A stretch of 64,000 nt of DNA. Origin: Megalopta genalis (taxonomy: Eukaryota; Arthropoda; Insecta; Hymenoptera; Halictidae). Positions within the stretch are counted from its first letter, which is position 1. Each line of letters begins with the position of its first letter. Shown piece by piece: positions 14,881-29,289 of this stretch. The notes below the pieces were generated by a model. The model did no database searches, had not been told where the DNA came from, and saw only the letters and a list, made by a program, of their open reading frames with translations. The stretch is from contig NW_027476827.1 in the NCBI RefSeq assembly GCF_051020955.1, positions 62,001 to 126,000 of the forward strand, written 5' to 3'. The position numbers were made by a program, and so were the translations under genes.

Positions 14881-17800
14881 TGGCGAAATAAACGAGTTAG
14901 CTTCAAATCCACGCGAAACACATGATGTAGCTTCAAATGTATAAGGTTTAGCTTCAAATCCATGCGAAACAAATTATTTAGCTTCAAATACTTGCGACGT
15001 AAGTGATGTACCTTCATATGCAGGCGAAGCAAACGAGTTGGCTTCAAATCCATGCGAAACACATGATGTAGCTTCAAATCAATGCGATGTATAAGGTTTA
15101 GCTTCAAATCCATGAGAAACAAATGATTTAGCTTCAAATACTTGCGATATAAGTGATATAGCTTCAAATGCTGGCGAAATAATCGTGTTAGCTTCAACTT
15201 CATGCGAAATAAATTATTTAGCTTCAAATACTTGCAACGTAAGTGATGTAGCTTCATATGCAGGCGAAGCAAACGAGTTGGCTTCAAATCCATGCGAAAC
15301 ACATGATGTAGCTTCAAATCAATGCGATGTAGAAAGATTAGCTTCAAATCCATGCGAAACACACGATGTTGCTTCAAATCAATGCGTTGTATAAGGTTTA
15401 GCTTCAACTCCATGCGAAACAAATGATTTAGCTTAAAATACTTGCGATATAAGTGATATAGCTTCAAATGTTGGCGAAAAAAATGAGTTACCTTCAAATC
15501 CATGCGAAACACATTATGTAGCTTCAAATCAATGCGATGTATAAGGTTTAGATTCAAATCCAAGCGAAACAAATGATTTAGCTTCAAATACTTGCGATAT
15601 AAGTGACATAGCTTCAAATGCTGGCGCAATTAACGAGATAGCTTCAAATCCATGCGAAACACATGATGTTACTTCAAATCTATGCGATGTATAAGGTTTA
15701 GCTTCTACTCCATGCGAAACAAATGATTTAGCTTCATATACTTGCGATATAAGGGATATATCTTCAAATGCTGGCGAAATAAACGAGTTACCTTCAAATC
15801 CATGCGAAACATATGATGTAGCTTCAAATGTATAAGGTATAGTGTCAAATCCATGCGAAACAAATGATTTAGCTTCAAATACTTGCAACGTAAGTGATAT
15901 AGCTTCAAATGCAGACGAAACGAACGAGTTAGCTTCAAATCCATGCGAAACACATGATGTTGCTTCAAATCAATGCAATGTAGAAAGATTAGTTTCAAAT
16001 TCATGCGATACACATGATGTTGCTTCAAATCAATGCGATGTAGAAGGTTTAGCTTCAAATCCACGCGAAACAAATGATTTAGCTTCAAATACTCGTCAAA
16101 CAATCGAGTTAGCTTCAAATCCATGCGAAACACATGATGTAGCTTAATATCAATGCGATGTAGAAAGATTAGCTTCAAATCCATGCGAAACACATTATGT
16201 AGCTTCAAATCAATGCGATGTATAAGGTTTAGCTTCAAATCCAAGCGAAACAAATGATTTAGCTTCAAATACTTGCGATATAAGTGACATAGCTTCAAAT
16301 GCTGGCGCAATTAACGAGATAGCTTCAAATCCATGCGAAACACATGATGTAGCTTCAAATCAATGCGATGTAGAAGGTTCAGCTTCAAATCCATCCGGAA
16401 TAAATGATTTAGATTCAAATACTTGCGATATAAGTGATATAGCTTCAAATGCTGGCGAAATAGACGAGTTAGCATCAAATCCATGCGAAACACATGATGT
16501 AGCTTCAAATCAATACGATGTTGATGGTTCAGTTTCCAATCCACGCGAGACAAATGATTTAGCTTCAAATACTTGCGATATAAGTGACATAGCTTCAAAT
16601 GCTGGCGCAATTAACGAGATAGCTTCAAATCCATGCGAAACACATGATGTAGCTTCAAATCAATGCGATGTTGAAGGTTTAACTTCATATCCATGTGTAG
16701 CAAGCGATTTAACTTCAAATACTTGCGATATAAGTTGTCTAGCATCAAATGCTGGCGAAATAATCGAGATAGCTTCAAATCCATGCGAAACACATGATGT
16801 AGTTTCAAATCAATGCGATCTAGAAGGTTTAGCTTCAAATCCATGCGAATCAAATGATTTAGCTGCAAATACTGGCGATATAAGTGATATAGCTTCAAAT
16901 GCTGGCGAAATAAACGAGTTGGCTTCAAATCCATGCGAAACACATGATGTAGCTTCAAATCAATGCGATGTATAAGGTTTAGCTTCAAATCCATGAGAAA
17001 CAAATGATTTAGCTTCAAATACTTGCGATATAAGTGATATAGCTTCAAATGCTGGCGAAATAATCGTGTTAGCTTCAACTCCATGCGAAACAAATGATTT
17101 AGCTTGAAATACTTGCGATATAAGTGATATAGCTTCAAATGCTGGCGATATAGACGAGTTAGCATCAAATCCATGCGAAACACATGATGTAGCTTCAAAT
17201 CAATACGATGTTGATGGTTCAGTTTCCAATCCACACGAGACAAATGATTTAGCTTCAAATACTTGCGATATAAGTGACATAGCTTCAATTGCTGGCGCAA
17301 TTAACGAGATAGCTTCAAATCCATGCGAAACACATGATGTTGCTTCAAATCAATGCGATGTATAAGGTTTAGCTTCCACTCCATGCAAAACAAAAGATTT
17401 AGCTTCAAATACTTGCGATATAAGTGATATAGTTTTAAATGCTGGCAAAATAATCGAGTTAGCTTCAAATCCATGCGAAACACATGATGTTGCTTCAAAT
17501 CAATGCGATGTATAAGGTTTAGCTTCAACTCCATACAAAACAAAAGATTTAGCTTCAAATACTTGCGATATAAGTGATATAGCTTCAAATGCTGGGGAAA
17601 TAAACGAGTTACCTTCAAATCCATGCGAAACACATGATGTAGCTTCAAATCAATACAATGTAGAAAGATTAGTTTCAAATCCATGCGAAACACATGATGT
17701 TGCTTCAAATCAATGCGTTGTATAAGGTTTAGCTTCAACTCCATGCGAAACAAATGATTTAGCTTGAAATACTTGCGATATAAGTGATATAGCTTCAAAT

Positions 17801-20041
17801 GCTGGCGAAATAATCGAGTTAGCATCAAATACATGCGAAACACATGATGTAGCTTCAAATCTATGCGATGTAGAAAGATTAGCTTCAAATCCATGCGAAA
17901 CACATGATGTTACTTCAAATCAATGCGATGTATAAGGTTTACCTTCTACTCCATGCGAAACAAATGATTTAGCTTCAAATACTTGCGATATAAGTGATAT
18001 AGTTTTAAATGCTGGCGAAATAATCGAGTTAGCTTCAAATCCATGCGAAACACATGATGTTGCTTCAAATCAATGCGATGTATAAGGTTTAGCTTCAACT
18101 CCATGCGAAACAAAAGATTTAGCTTCAAATACTTGCGATATAAGTGATATAGCTTCAAATGCTGGCGAAATAGACGAGTTAGCATCAAATCCATGCGAAA
18201 CACATGATGTAGCTTCAAATGAATACGATGTTTATGGTTCAGTTTCCAATCCACGCGAGACAAATGATTTAGCTTCAAATACTTGCGATATAAGTGATAT
18301 AGTTTCAAATGCTGCTGAAATAATCGAGTTAGCTTCAAATCCATTCGAAACATATGATGTAGCTTCAAATCAATGCGATGTAGAAGGTTTAGCTTCAAAT
18401 CCATGCGGAACAAATGATTTAGTTTCAAATACTTGCGATATAAGTGATATAGCTTCAAATGCTGGCGAAATAAACGAGTTAGCTTCAAATCCACGCGAAA
18501 CACATGATGTAGCTTCAAATGTATAAGGTTTAGCTTCAAATCCATGCGAAACAAATTATTTAGCTTCAAATACTTGCGACGTAAGTGATGTAGCTTCATA
18601 TGCAGGCGAAGCAAACGAGTTGGCTTCAAATCCATGCGAAACACATGATGTAGCTTCAAATCAATGCGATGTATAAGGTTTAGCTTCAACTCCATGCGAA
18701 ACAAATGATTTAGCTTGAAATACTTGCGATATAAATGATATAGCATCAAATGCTGGCGAAATAATCGAGTTAGCTTCAAATCCATGCGAAACACATGATG
18801 TAGCTTCAAATCAATGCGATGTAGAAAGATTAGCTTCAAATCCATGCGAAACACACGACGTTGCTTCAAATCAATGCGTTGTATAAGGTTTAGCTTCAAC
18901 TCCATGCGAAACAAATGATTTAGCTTGAAATACTTGCGATATAAGTGATATAGCTTCAAATGTTGGCGAAAAAAATGAGTTACCTTCAAATCAATGTGAA
19001 ACACATTATGTAGCTTCAAATCATTGCGATGTATAAGGTTTAGCTTCAAATCCAAGCGAAACAAATGATTTAGCTTCAAATACTTGCGATATAAGTGACA
19101 TAGCTTCAAATGCTGGCGCAATTAACGAGGTAGCTTCAAATCCATGCGAAACACATGATGTAGCTTCAAATCAATGCGATGTAGAAGGTTCAGCTTCAAA
19201 TCCATCCGGAACAAATGATTTAGATTCAAATACTTGCGATATAAGTGATATAGCTTCAAATGCTGGCGAAATAGACGAGTTAGCATCAAATCCATGCGAA
19301 ACACATGATGTAGCTTCAAATCAATACGATGTTGATGGTTCAGTTTCCAATCCACGCGAGACAAATGATTTAGCTTCAAATACTTGCGATATAAGTGATA
19401 TAGTTTCAAATGCTGCTGAAATAATCGAGTTAGCTTCAAATCCATTCGAAACATATGATGTAGCTTCAAATCAATGCGATGTAGAAGGTTTAGCTTCAAA
19501 TCCATGCGGAACAAATGATTTAGTTTCAAATACTTGCGATATAAGTGATATAGCTTCAAATGCTGGCGAAATAAACGAGTTTTCTTCAAATCCACGCGAA
19601 ACACATGATGTAGCTTCAAATGTATAAGGTTTAGCTTCAAATCCATGCGAAACAAATTATTTAGCTTCAAATACTTGCGACGTAAGTGATGTAGCTTCAT
19701 ATGCAGGCGAAGCAAACGAGTTGGCTTCAAATCCATGCGAAACACATGATGTAGCTTCAAATCAATGCGATGTAGAAGGTTTAGCTTCAAATCCATGAGA
19801 AACAAATGATTTAGCTTCAAATACTTGCGATATAAATGATATAGCTTCAAATGCTGGCGAAATAAACGAGTTAGGTTCAAATCCACGCGAAACACATGAT
19901 GTAGCTTCAAATGTATAAGGTTTAGCATCAAATACATGCGAAACACATGATGTAGCTTCAAATCTATGCGATGTAGAAAGATTAGCTTCAAATCCATGCG
20001 AAACACATGATGTTACTTCAAATCAATGCGATGTATAAGGT

Positions 20042-21181
20042 TTACCTTCTACTCCATGCGAAACAAATGATTTAGCTTCAAATACTTGCGATATAAGTGA
20101 TATAGTTTTAAATGCTGGCGAAATAATCGAGTTAGCTTCAAATCCATGCGAAACACATGATGTTGCTTCAAATCAATGCGATGTATAAGGTTTAGCTTCA
20201 ACTCCATGCGAAACAAAAGATTTAGCTTCAAATACTTGCGATATAAGTGATATAGCTTCACATGCTGGCGAAATAAACGAGTTACCTTCAAATCCATGCG
20301 AAACACATGATGTAGCTTCAAATCAATACAATGTAGAAAGATTAGTTTCAAATCCATGCGAAACACATGATGTTGCTTCAAATCAATGCGTTGTATAAGG
20401 TTTAGCTTCAACTCCATGCGAAACAAATGATTTAGCTTGAAATACTTGCGATATAAGTGATATAGCTTCAAATGCTGGCGAAATAATCGAGTTAGCATCA
20501 AATACATGCGAAACACATGATGTAGCTTCAAATCTATGCGATGTAGAAAGATTAGCTTCAAATCCATGCGAAACACATGATGTTACTTCAAATCAATGCG
20601 ATGTATAAGGTTTACCTTCTACTCCATGCGAAACAAATGATTTAGCTTCAAATACTTGCGATATAAGTGATATAGTTTTAAATGCTGGCGAAATAATCGA
20701 GTTAGCTTCAAATCCATGCGAAACACATGATGTTGCTTCAAATCAATGCGATGTATAAGGTTTAGCTTCAACTCCATGCGAAACAAAAGATTTAGCTTCA
20801 AATACTTGCGATATAAGTGATATAGCTTCACATGCTGGCGAAATAAACGAGTTACCTTCAAATCCATGCGAAACACATGATGTAGCTTCAAATCAATACA
20901 ATGTAGAAAGATTAGTTTCAAATCCATGCGAAACACATGATGTTGCTTCAAATCAATGCGTTGTATAAGGTTTAGCTTCAACTCCATGCGAAACAAATGA
21001 TTTAGCTTGAAATACTTGCGATATAAGTGATATAGCTTCAAATGCTGGCGAAATAATCGAGTTAGCTTCAAATCCATGCGAAACACATGATGTAGCTTCA
21101 AATCAATGCGATGTAGAAAGATTAGCTTCAAATCCAGGCGAAACACACGATGTTGCTTCAAATCAATGCGTTGTATAAGGT
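20042..21181 (+). repeat. 570-bp tandem duplication
   Basis: A 570-bp segment (19 monomers) starting with TTACCTTCTACTCC at 20042 is followed by a second copy at 20612. The first ~435 bp match closely, including the TTTTAAATGCTGG, CACATGCTGGCG and ATACAATGTAG monomers. The tail then differs: GCATCAAATACATGCG in the first copy and GCTTCAAATCCATGCG in the second. The same segment is related to parts of 17.3-18.1 kb. Confidence 0.82.
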
Positions 21182-24100
21182 TTAGCTTCAACTCCATGCG
21201 AAACAAATGATTTAGCTTGAAATACTTGCGATATAAGTGATATAGCTTCAAATGTTGGCGAAAAAAATGAGTTACCTTCAAATCCATGCGAAACACATTA
21301 TGTAGCTTCAAATCAATGCGATGTATAAGGTTTAGCTTCAAATCCAAGCGAAACAAATGATTTAGCTTCAAATACTTGCGATATAAGTGACATAGCTTCA
21401 AATGCTGGCGCAATTAACGAGATAGCTTCAAATCCATGCGAAACACATGATGTAGCTTCAAATCAATGCGATGTAGAAGGTTCAGCTTCAAATCCATCCG
21501 GAACAAATGATTTAGATTCAAATACTTGCGATATAAGTGATATAGCTTCAAATGCTGGCGAAATAGACGAGTTAGCATCAAATCCATGCGAAACACATGA
21601 TGTAGCTTCAAATCAATACGATGTTGATGGTTCAGTTTCCAATCCACGCGAGACAAATGATTTAGCTTCAAATACTTGCGATATAAGTGATATAGTTTCA
21701 AATGCTGCTGAAATAATCGAGTTAGCTTCAAATCCATTCGAAACATATGATGTAGCTTCAAATCAATGCGATGTAGAAGGTTTAGCTTCAAATCCATGCG
21801 AAACAAATTATTTAGCTTCAAATACTTGCGACGTAAGTGATGTAGCTTCATATGCAGGCGAAGCAAACGAGTTGGCTTCAAATCCATGCGAAACACATGA
21901 TGTAGCTTCAAATCAATGCGATGTAGAAAGATTAGCTTCAAATCCATGCGAAACACATGATGTTACTTCAAATCAATGCGATGTATAAGGTTTACCTTCT
22001 ACTCCATGCGAAACAAATGATTTAGCTTCAAATACTTGCGATATAAGTGATATAGCTTCAAATGCTGGCGAAATAAACGAGTTAGCTTCAAATCCATGCG
22101 AAACACATGATGTAGCTTCAAATCAATGCGATGGTGAAGGTTTAGCTTCAAATCCACGCGAAACAAATGATTTAGCTTCAAATACTTGCGATATAAGTGA
22201 ATTAGTTTCAAATGCTGTCGAAATAAACGAGTTACCTCCATATCCATGCGAAACACATGATGAAGCTTCGAATCCATGCGAAACAAATTATTTAGCTTCA
22301 AATACTTGCGATATAAGTAATATAGTTTTAAATGCTGGCGAAATAATCGAGTTAGCTTCAAATCCATGCGAAACACATGATGTTGCTTCAAATCAATGCG
22401 ATGTATAAGGTTTAGCTTCAACTCCATGCGAAACAAAAGATTTAGCTTCAAATACTTGCGATATAAGTGATATAGCTTCAAATGCTGGCGAAATAAACGA
22501 GTTAGCTTCAAATCCATGCGAAACACATTATGTAGCTTCAAATCAATGCGTTGTATAAGGTTTAGCTTCAAATCCATGAGAAACAAATGATTTAGCTTCA
22601 AATACTTGCGATATAAGTGAATTAGTTTCAAATGCTGTCGAAATAAACCAGTTACCTTCATATCCATGGGAAACACATGATGAAGCTTCAAATCCATGCG
22701 AAACAGATTATTTAGCTTCAAATACTTGCGATATAAGTGATATAGTTTTAAATGCTGGCGAAATAATCGAGTTAGATTCAAATCCATGCGAAACACATGA
22801 TGTTGCTTCAAATCAATGCGATGTATAAGGTTTAGCTTCAACTCCATGCGAAACAAATGATTTAGCTTCAAATACTTGCGATATAAGTGATATAGCTTCA
22901 AATGCTGGCGAAATAAACGAGTTACCTTCGAATCCATGCGAAACACATGATGTAGCTTCAAATCAATGCGATGTAGATGGTTTAGCTTCAAATCCATGCG
23001 AAACAAATTATTTAGCTTCAAATACTTGCGATATAAGTAATATAGCTGCAAATGCTGGCGAAATACTCGAGTTAGATTCAAAAACTAAGCGAAACATATG
23101 ATGTAGCTTCAAATCAATGCGATGTAGAAGGTTTGCTTCAAATCCAGGCGAAACAAATGATTTGGCTTCAAATGCTTGCGATATAAGTGATATAGCTTCA
23201 AATGCTGTCGAAATAAACGAGTTAGCTTCAAATCCATGCGAAACACATGATGTAGCTTCATATCAATGCGATGTATAAGGTTGAGCTTCAAATCCATGCG
23301 AAACAAATGATTTAGCTTCAAATACTTGCGATATAAGTGATATAGTTTCAAATGCTGGCGAAATAATCGAGTTAGCTTCAAATCCATGCGAAACACATGA
23401 TGTAGCTTCAAATCAATGCGATGTAGCAAGATTAGCTCAAATCCATGCGAAACACATGATGTTACTTCAAATCTATGCGATGTATAAGGTTTAGCTTCTA
23501 CTCCATGCGAAACAAATGATTTAGCTTCAAATACTTGCGATATAAGTGATATAGCTTCAAATGCTGGCGAAATAACCGAGTTAGCTTCAAATGCATGCGA
23601 AACACATGATGTAGGTTCAAATCTAAGCGATGTAGAAGGAATTGTTTCAAATCCATGTTAAACAAATGATTTTGATTCAAATACTTGTGATTTAAGTGAT
23701 ATAGCTTCAAATGCAGGCGAAACAAACGCATTAGCTTCAAATCCATGCGCATCACATAATTTAGCTTAAAATTCATGCGAAACACATGGTTTAGCTTCAA
23801 ATTCATGCGAAACAAATGATTTAGCTTCATATACTTGCGATATAAGGGATATAGCTTCAAATGCTGGCGAAATAAACGAGTTACCTGCAAATCCATGCGA
23901 AACACATGATGTAGCTTCAAATGTATAAGGTTTAGTATCAAATCCATGCGAAACAAATGATTTAGCTTCAAATACTTGCGACTTAAGTGATATAGCTTCA
24001 AATGCAGGCGAAACTAACGAGTTAGCTTCAAATCCATGCGAAACACATGATGTAGCTTCAAATACTTGCGATATAAGTGATATAGTTTCAAATGCTGTCG

Positions 24101-25035
24101 AAATAATCGTGTTTGCTTCAAATCCATGCGAAACACATGATGTGGCTTCAAATCAATGCGATGTAGAAGGTTTGGCTTCAAATCCATGCGAGACAAATGA
24201 TTTGGCTTCAAATGCTTGCGATATAAGTGATATAGCTTCAAATGCTGGCGAAATAAACGAGTTACCTTCAAATCCATGCGAAACACATGATGTAGCTTCA
24301 AATCAATACAATGTAGAAAGATTAGTTTCAAATCCATGCGAAACACATGATGTTGCTTCAAATCAATGCGATGTATAAGGTTTAGTTTCAACTCCATGCG
24401 AAACAAATGATTTAGCTTCAAATACTTGCGATATAAGTGATATAGCTTCAAATGCTGGCGAAATAATCGAGTTAGCTTCAAATCGGTGCGAAACACATGA
24501 TGTAGCTTCAAATCAATGCGATGTAGAAAGATTAGCTTCAAATCCATGCGAAACACATGATATTACTTCAAATCAATGCGATGTATAAGGTTTAGCTTCT
24601 ACTCCATGCGAAACAAATGATTTAGCTTCATATACTTGCGATATAAGGGATATAGCTTCAAATACTGGCGAAATAAACGAGTTACCTTCATATCCATGCG
24701 AAACACATGATGTAGCTTCAAATGTATAAGGTTTAGTATCAAATCCATGCGAAACAAATGATTTAGCTTCAAATACTTGCGACGTAAGTGATATAGCTTC
24801 AAATGCAGGCGAAACAAACGAGTTAGATTCAACTCCATGCGAAACAAATGATTTAGCTTGAAATACTTGCGATATAAGTGATATAGCTTCAAAAGTTGGC
24901 GAAAAAAATGGGTTACCTTCAAATCCATGCGAAACACATTATGTAGCTTCAAATCAATGCGATGTATAAGGTTTAGCTTCAAATCCAAGCGAAACAAATG
25001 ATTTAGCTTCAAATACTTGCGATATAAGTGACATA

Positions 25036-28000
25036 GCTTCAAATGCTGGCGCAATTAACGAGATAGCTTCAAATCCATGCGAAACACATGATGTAGCTTC
25101 AAATCAATGCGATGTAGAAGGTTCAGCTTCAAATCCATCCGGAACAAATGATTTAGATTCAAATACTTGCGATATAACTGATATAGCTTCAAATGCTGGC
25201 GAAATAGACGAGTTAGCATCAAATCCATGCGAAACACATGATGTAGCTTCAAATCAATACGATGTTGATGGTTCAGTTTCCAATCCACACGAGACAAATG
25301 ATTTAGCTTCAAATACTTGCGATATAAGTGATATAGTTTCAAATGCTGCTGAAATAATCGAGTTAGCTTCAAATCCATTCGAAACATATGATGTAGCTTC
25401 AAATCAATGCGATGTAGAAGGTTCAGCTTCAAATCCATGCGGAACAAATGATTTAGTTTCAAATACTTGCGATATAAGTGATATAGCTTCAAATGCTGGC
25501 GAAATAAACGAGTTAGCTTCAAATCCACGCGAAACACATGATGTAGCTTCAAATGTATAAGGTTTAGCTTCAAATCCATGCGAAACAAATTATTTAGCTT
25601 CAAATACTTGCGACGTAAGTGATGTAGCTTCATATGCAGGCGTAGCAAACGAGTTGGCTTCAAATCCATGCGAAACACATGATGTAGCTTCAAATCAATG
25701 CGATGTATAAGGTTTAGCTTCAAATCCATGAGAAACAAATGATTTAGCTTCAAATACTTGCGATATAAATGATATAGCTTCAAATGCTGGCGAAATAAAC
25801 GAGTTAGCTTCAAATCCATGCGAAACACATGATGTAGCTTCAAATCAATGCGATGGTGAAGGTTTAGCTTCAAATCCACGCGAAACACATGATGTAGCTT
25901 CAAATGTATAAGGTTTAGCATCAAATCCATGCGAAACACAAGATGTAGCTTCAAATCTATGCGATGTAGAAAGATTAGCTTCAAATCCATGCGAAACACA
26001 TGATGTTACTTCAAATCAATGCGATGTATAAGGTTTACCTTCTACTCCATGCGAAACAAATGATTTAGCTTCAAATACTTGCGATATAAGTGATATAGCT
26101 TCAAATGCTGGCGAAATAAACGAGTTAGCTTCAAATCCATGCGAAACACATGATGTAGCTTCAAATCAATGCGATGGTGAAGGTTTAGCTTCAAATCCAC
26201 GCGAAACAAATGATTTAGCTTCAAATACTTGCGATATAAGTGAATTAGTTTCAAATGCTGTCGAAATAAACGAGTTACCTCCATATCCATGCGAAACACA
26301 TGATGAAGCTTCGAATCCATGCGAAACAAATTATTTAGCTTCAAATACTTGCGATATAAGTAATATAGTTTTAAATGCTGGCGAAATAATCGAGTTAGCT
26401 TCAAATCCATGCGAAACACATGATGTTGCATCAAATCAATGCGATGTATAAGGTTTAGGTTCAACTCCATGTGAAACAAAAGATTTAGCTTCAAATACTT
26501 GCGATATAAGTGATATAGCTTCAAATGCTGGCGAAATAAACGAGTTAGCTTCAAATCCATGCGAAACACATTATGTAGCTTCAAATCAATGCGTTGTATA
26601 AGGTTTAGCTTCAAATCCATGAGAAACAAATGATTTAGCTTCAAATACTTGCGATATAAGTGAATTAGTTTCAAATGCTGTCGAAATAAACCAGTTACCT
26701 TCATATCCATGGGAAACACATGATGAAGCTTCAAATCCATGCGAAACAAATTATTTAGCTTCAAATACTTGCGATATAAGTGATATAGTTTTAAATGCTG
26801 GCGAAATAATCGAGTTAGATTCAAATCCATGCGAAACACATGATGTTGCTTCAAATCAATGCGATGTATAAGGTTTAGCTTCAACTCCATGCGAAACAAA
26901 TGATTTAGCTTCAAATACTTGCGATATAAGTAATATAGCTGCAAATGCTGGCGAAATACTCGAGTTAGATTCGAAAACTAAGCGAAACATATGATGTAGC
27001 TTCAAATCAATGCGATGTAGAAGGTTTGCTTCAAATCCAGGCGAAACAAATGATTTAGCTTCAAATACTGGTAAAACAAACGAGTAAGCTTCAAATCCAT
27101 GCGAAACCAGTGATGTAGCTTCAAATCAATGCTATGTATAAGGTTGAGCTTCAAATCCATGCGAAACAAATGATTTAGCTTCAAATACTTGCGATATAAG
27201 TGATATAGTTTCAAATGCTGGCGAAATAATCGAGTTAGCTTCAAATCCATGCGAAACACATGATGTAGCTTAAAATCAATGCGATGTAGAAAGATTAGCT
27301 TCAAATCCATGCGAAACACATGATGTTTCTTCAAATCTATGCGATGTATAAGGTTTAGCTTCTACTCCATGCGAAACAAATGATTTAGTTTCAAATACTT
27401 GCGATATAAGTGATATAGCTTCAAATGCTGGCGAAATAAACGAGTTAGCTTCAAATCCACGCGAAACACATGATGTAGCTTCAAATGTATAAGGTTTAGC
27501 TTCAAATCCATGCGAAACAAATTATTTAGCTTCAAATACTTGCGACGTAAGTGATGTAGCTTCATATGCAGGCGAAGCAAACGAGTTGGCTTCAAATCCA
27601 TGCGAAACACATGATGTAGCTTCAAATCAATGCGATGTATAAGGTTTAGCTTCAAATCCATGAGAAACAAATGATTTAGCTTCAAATACTTGCGATATAA
27701 ATGATATAGCTTCAAATGCTGGCGAAATAAACGAGTTAGCTTCAAATCCATGCGAAACACATGATGTAGCTTCAAATCAATGCGATGGTGAAGGTTTAGC
27801 TTCAAATCCACGCGAAACACATGATGTAGCTTCAAATGTATAAGGTTTAGCATCAAATCCGTGCGAAACACAAGATGTAGCTTCAAATCTATGCGATGTA
27901 GAAAGATTAGCTTCAAATCCATGCGAAACACATGATGTTACTTCAAATCAATGCGATGTATATGGTTTACCTTCTACTCCATGCGAAACAAATGATTTAG

Positions 28001-29289
28001 CTTCAAATACTTGCGATATAAGTGATATAGCTTCAAATGCTGGCGAAATAAACGAGTTAGCTTCAAATCCATGCGAAACACATGATGTAGCTTCAAATCA
28101 ATGCGATGGTGAAGGTTTAGCTTCAAATCCACGCGAAACAAATGATTTAGCTTCAAATACTTGCGATATAAGTGAATTAGTTTCAAATGCTGTCGAAATA
28201 AACGAGTTACCTCCATATCCATGCGAAACACATGATGAAGCTTCGAATCCATGCGAAACAAATTATTTAGCTTCAAATACTTGCGATATAAGTAATATAG
28301 TTTTAAATGCTGGCGAAATAATCGAGTTAGCTTCAAATCCATGCGAAACACATGATGTTGCATCAAATCAATGCGATGTATAAGGTTTAGGTTCAACTCC
28401 ATGTGAAACAAAAGATTTAGCTTCAAATACTTGCGATATAAGTGATATAGCTTCAAATGCTGGCGAAATAAACGAGTTAGCTTCAAATCCATGCGAAACA
28501 CATTATGTAGCTTCAAATCAATGCGTTGTATAAGGTTTAGCTTCAAATCCATGAGAAACAAATGATTTAGCTTCAAATACTTGCGATATAAGTGAATTAG
28601 TTTCAAATGCTGTCGAAATAAACCAGTTACCTTTATATCCATGGGAAACACATGATGAAGCTTCAAATCCATGCGAAACAAATTATTTAGCTTCAAATAC
28701 TTGCGATATAAGTGATATAGTTTTAAATGCTGGCGAAATAATCGAGTTAGATTCAAATCCATGCGAAACACATGATGTTGCTTCAAATCAATGCGATGTA
28801 TAAGGTTTAGCTTCAACTCCATGCGAAACAAATGATTTAGCTTCAAATACTTGCGATATAAGTAATATAGCTGCAAATGCTGGCGAAATACTCGAGTTAG
28901 ATTCAAAAACTAAGCGAAACATATGATGTAGCTTCAAATCAATGCGATGTAGAAGGTTTGCTTCAAATCCAGGCGAAACAAATGATTTAGCTTCAAATAC
29001 TGGTAAAACAAACGAGTAAGCTTCAAATCCATGCGAAACACATGATGTAGCTTCATATCAATGCTATGTATAAGGTTGAGCTTCAAATCCATGCGAAACA
29101 AATGATTTAGCTTCAAATACTTGCGATATAAGTGATATAGTTTCAAATGCTGGCGAAATAATCGAGTTAGCTTCAAATCCATGCGAAACACATGATGTAG
29201 CTTAAAATCAATGCGATGTATAAGGTTTAGCTTCAAATCCAAGCGAAACAAATGATTTAGCTTCAAATACTTGCGATATAAGTGACATA
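25036..29289 (+). repeat. ~4.25-kb higher-order repeat, copy 1
   Basis: The copy begins at a GCGCAATTAACG monomer (25036) and runs 4,254 bp to the next equivalent one. Inside, a 31-bp monomer with AAAAACTAAGCG marks 26968 (base-substituted here to GAAAACTAAGCG) and 28900, giving parts of 1,932 + 1,932 + 390 bp. Most of the first 1,932-bp part matches the second at exactly 1,932 bp: short 21-bp monomers at 25546 and 25897 recur at 27478 and 27829. The first ~400 bp of the two parts differ. One starts with a CCATCCGGAAC monomer and the other with the 31-bp/29-bp monomer pair. The repeat is thus two alternating halves. Confidence 0.9.

Larger units (their letters stand above)
6660..23703 (+). 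repeat. Rare monomer with TTGATTTTGATTC, three copies
   Basis: A monomer with CATGTTA then GATTTTGATTC occurs at 6660, 8637 and 23644 and is followed by a T monomer with ACTTGTGATTTAAG. The two left copies are 29 bp; the copy at 23644 is a full 30 bp and is probably closer to the ancestral form. Downstream of each lie monomers with CACATAATTT and ATTCATGCG. Similar CACATAATT/ATTCATGCG monomers recur at about 830, 7540, 10065, 10605, 37950 and 51090. Confidence 0.8.
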
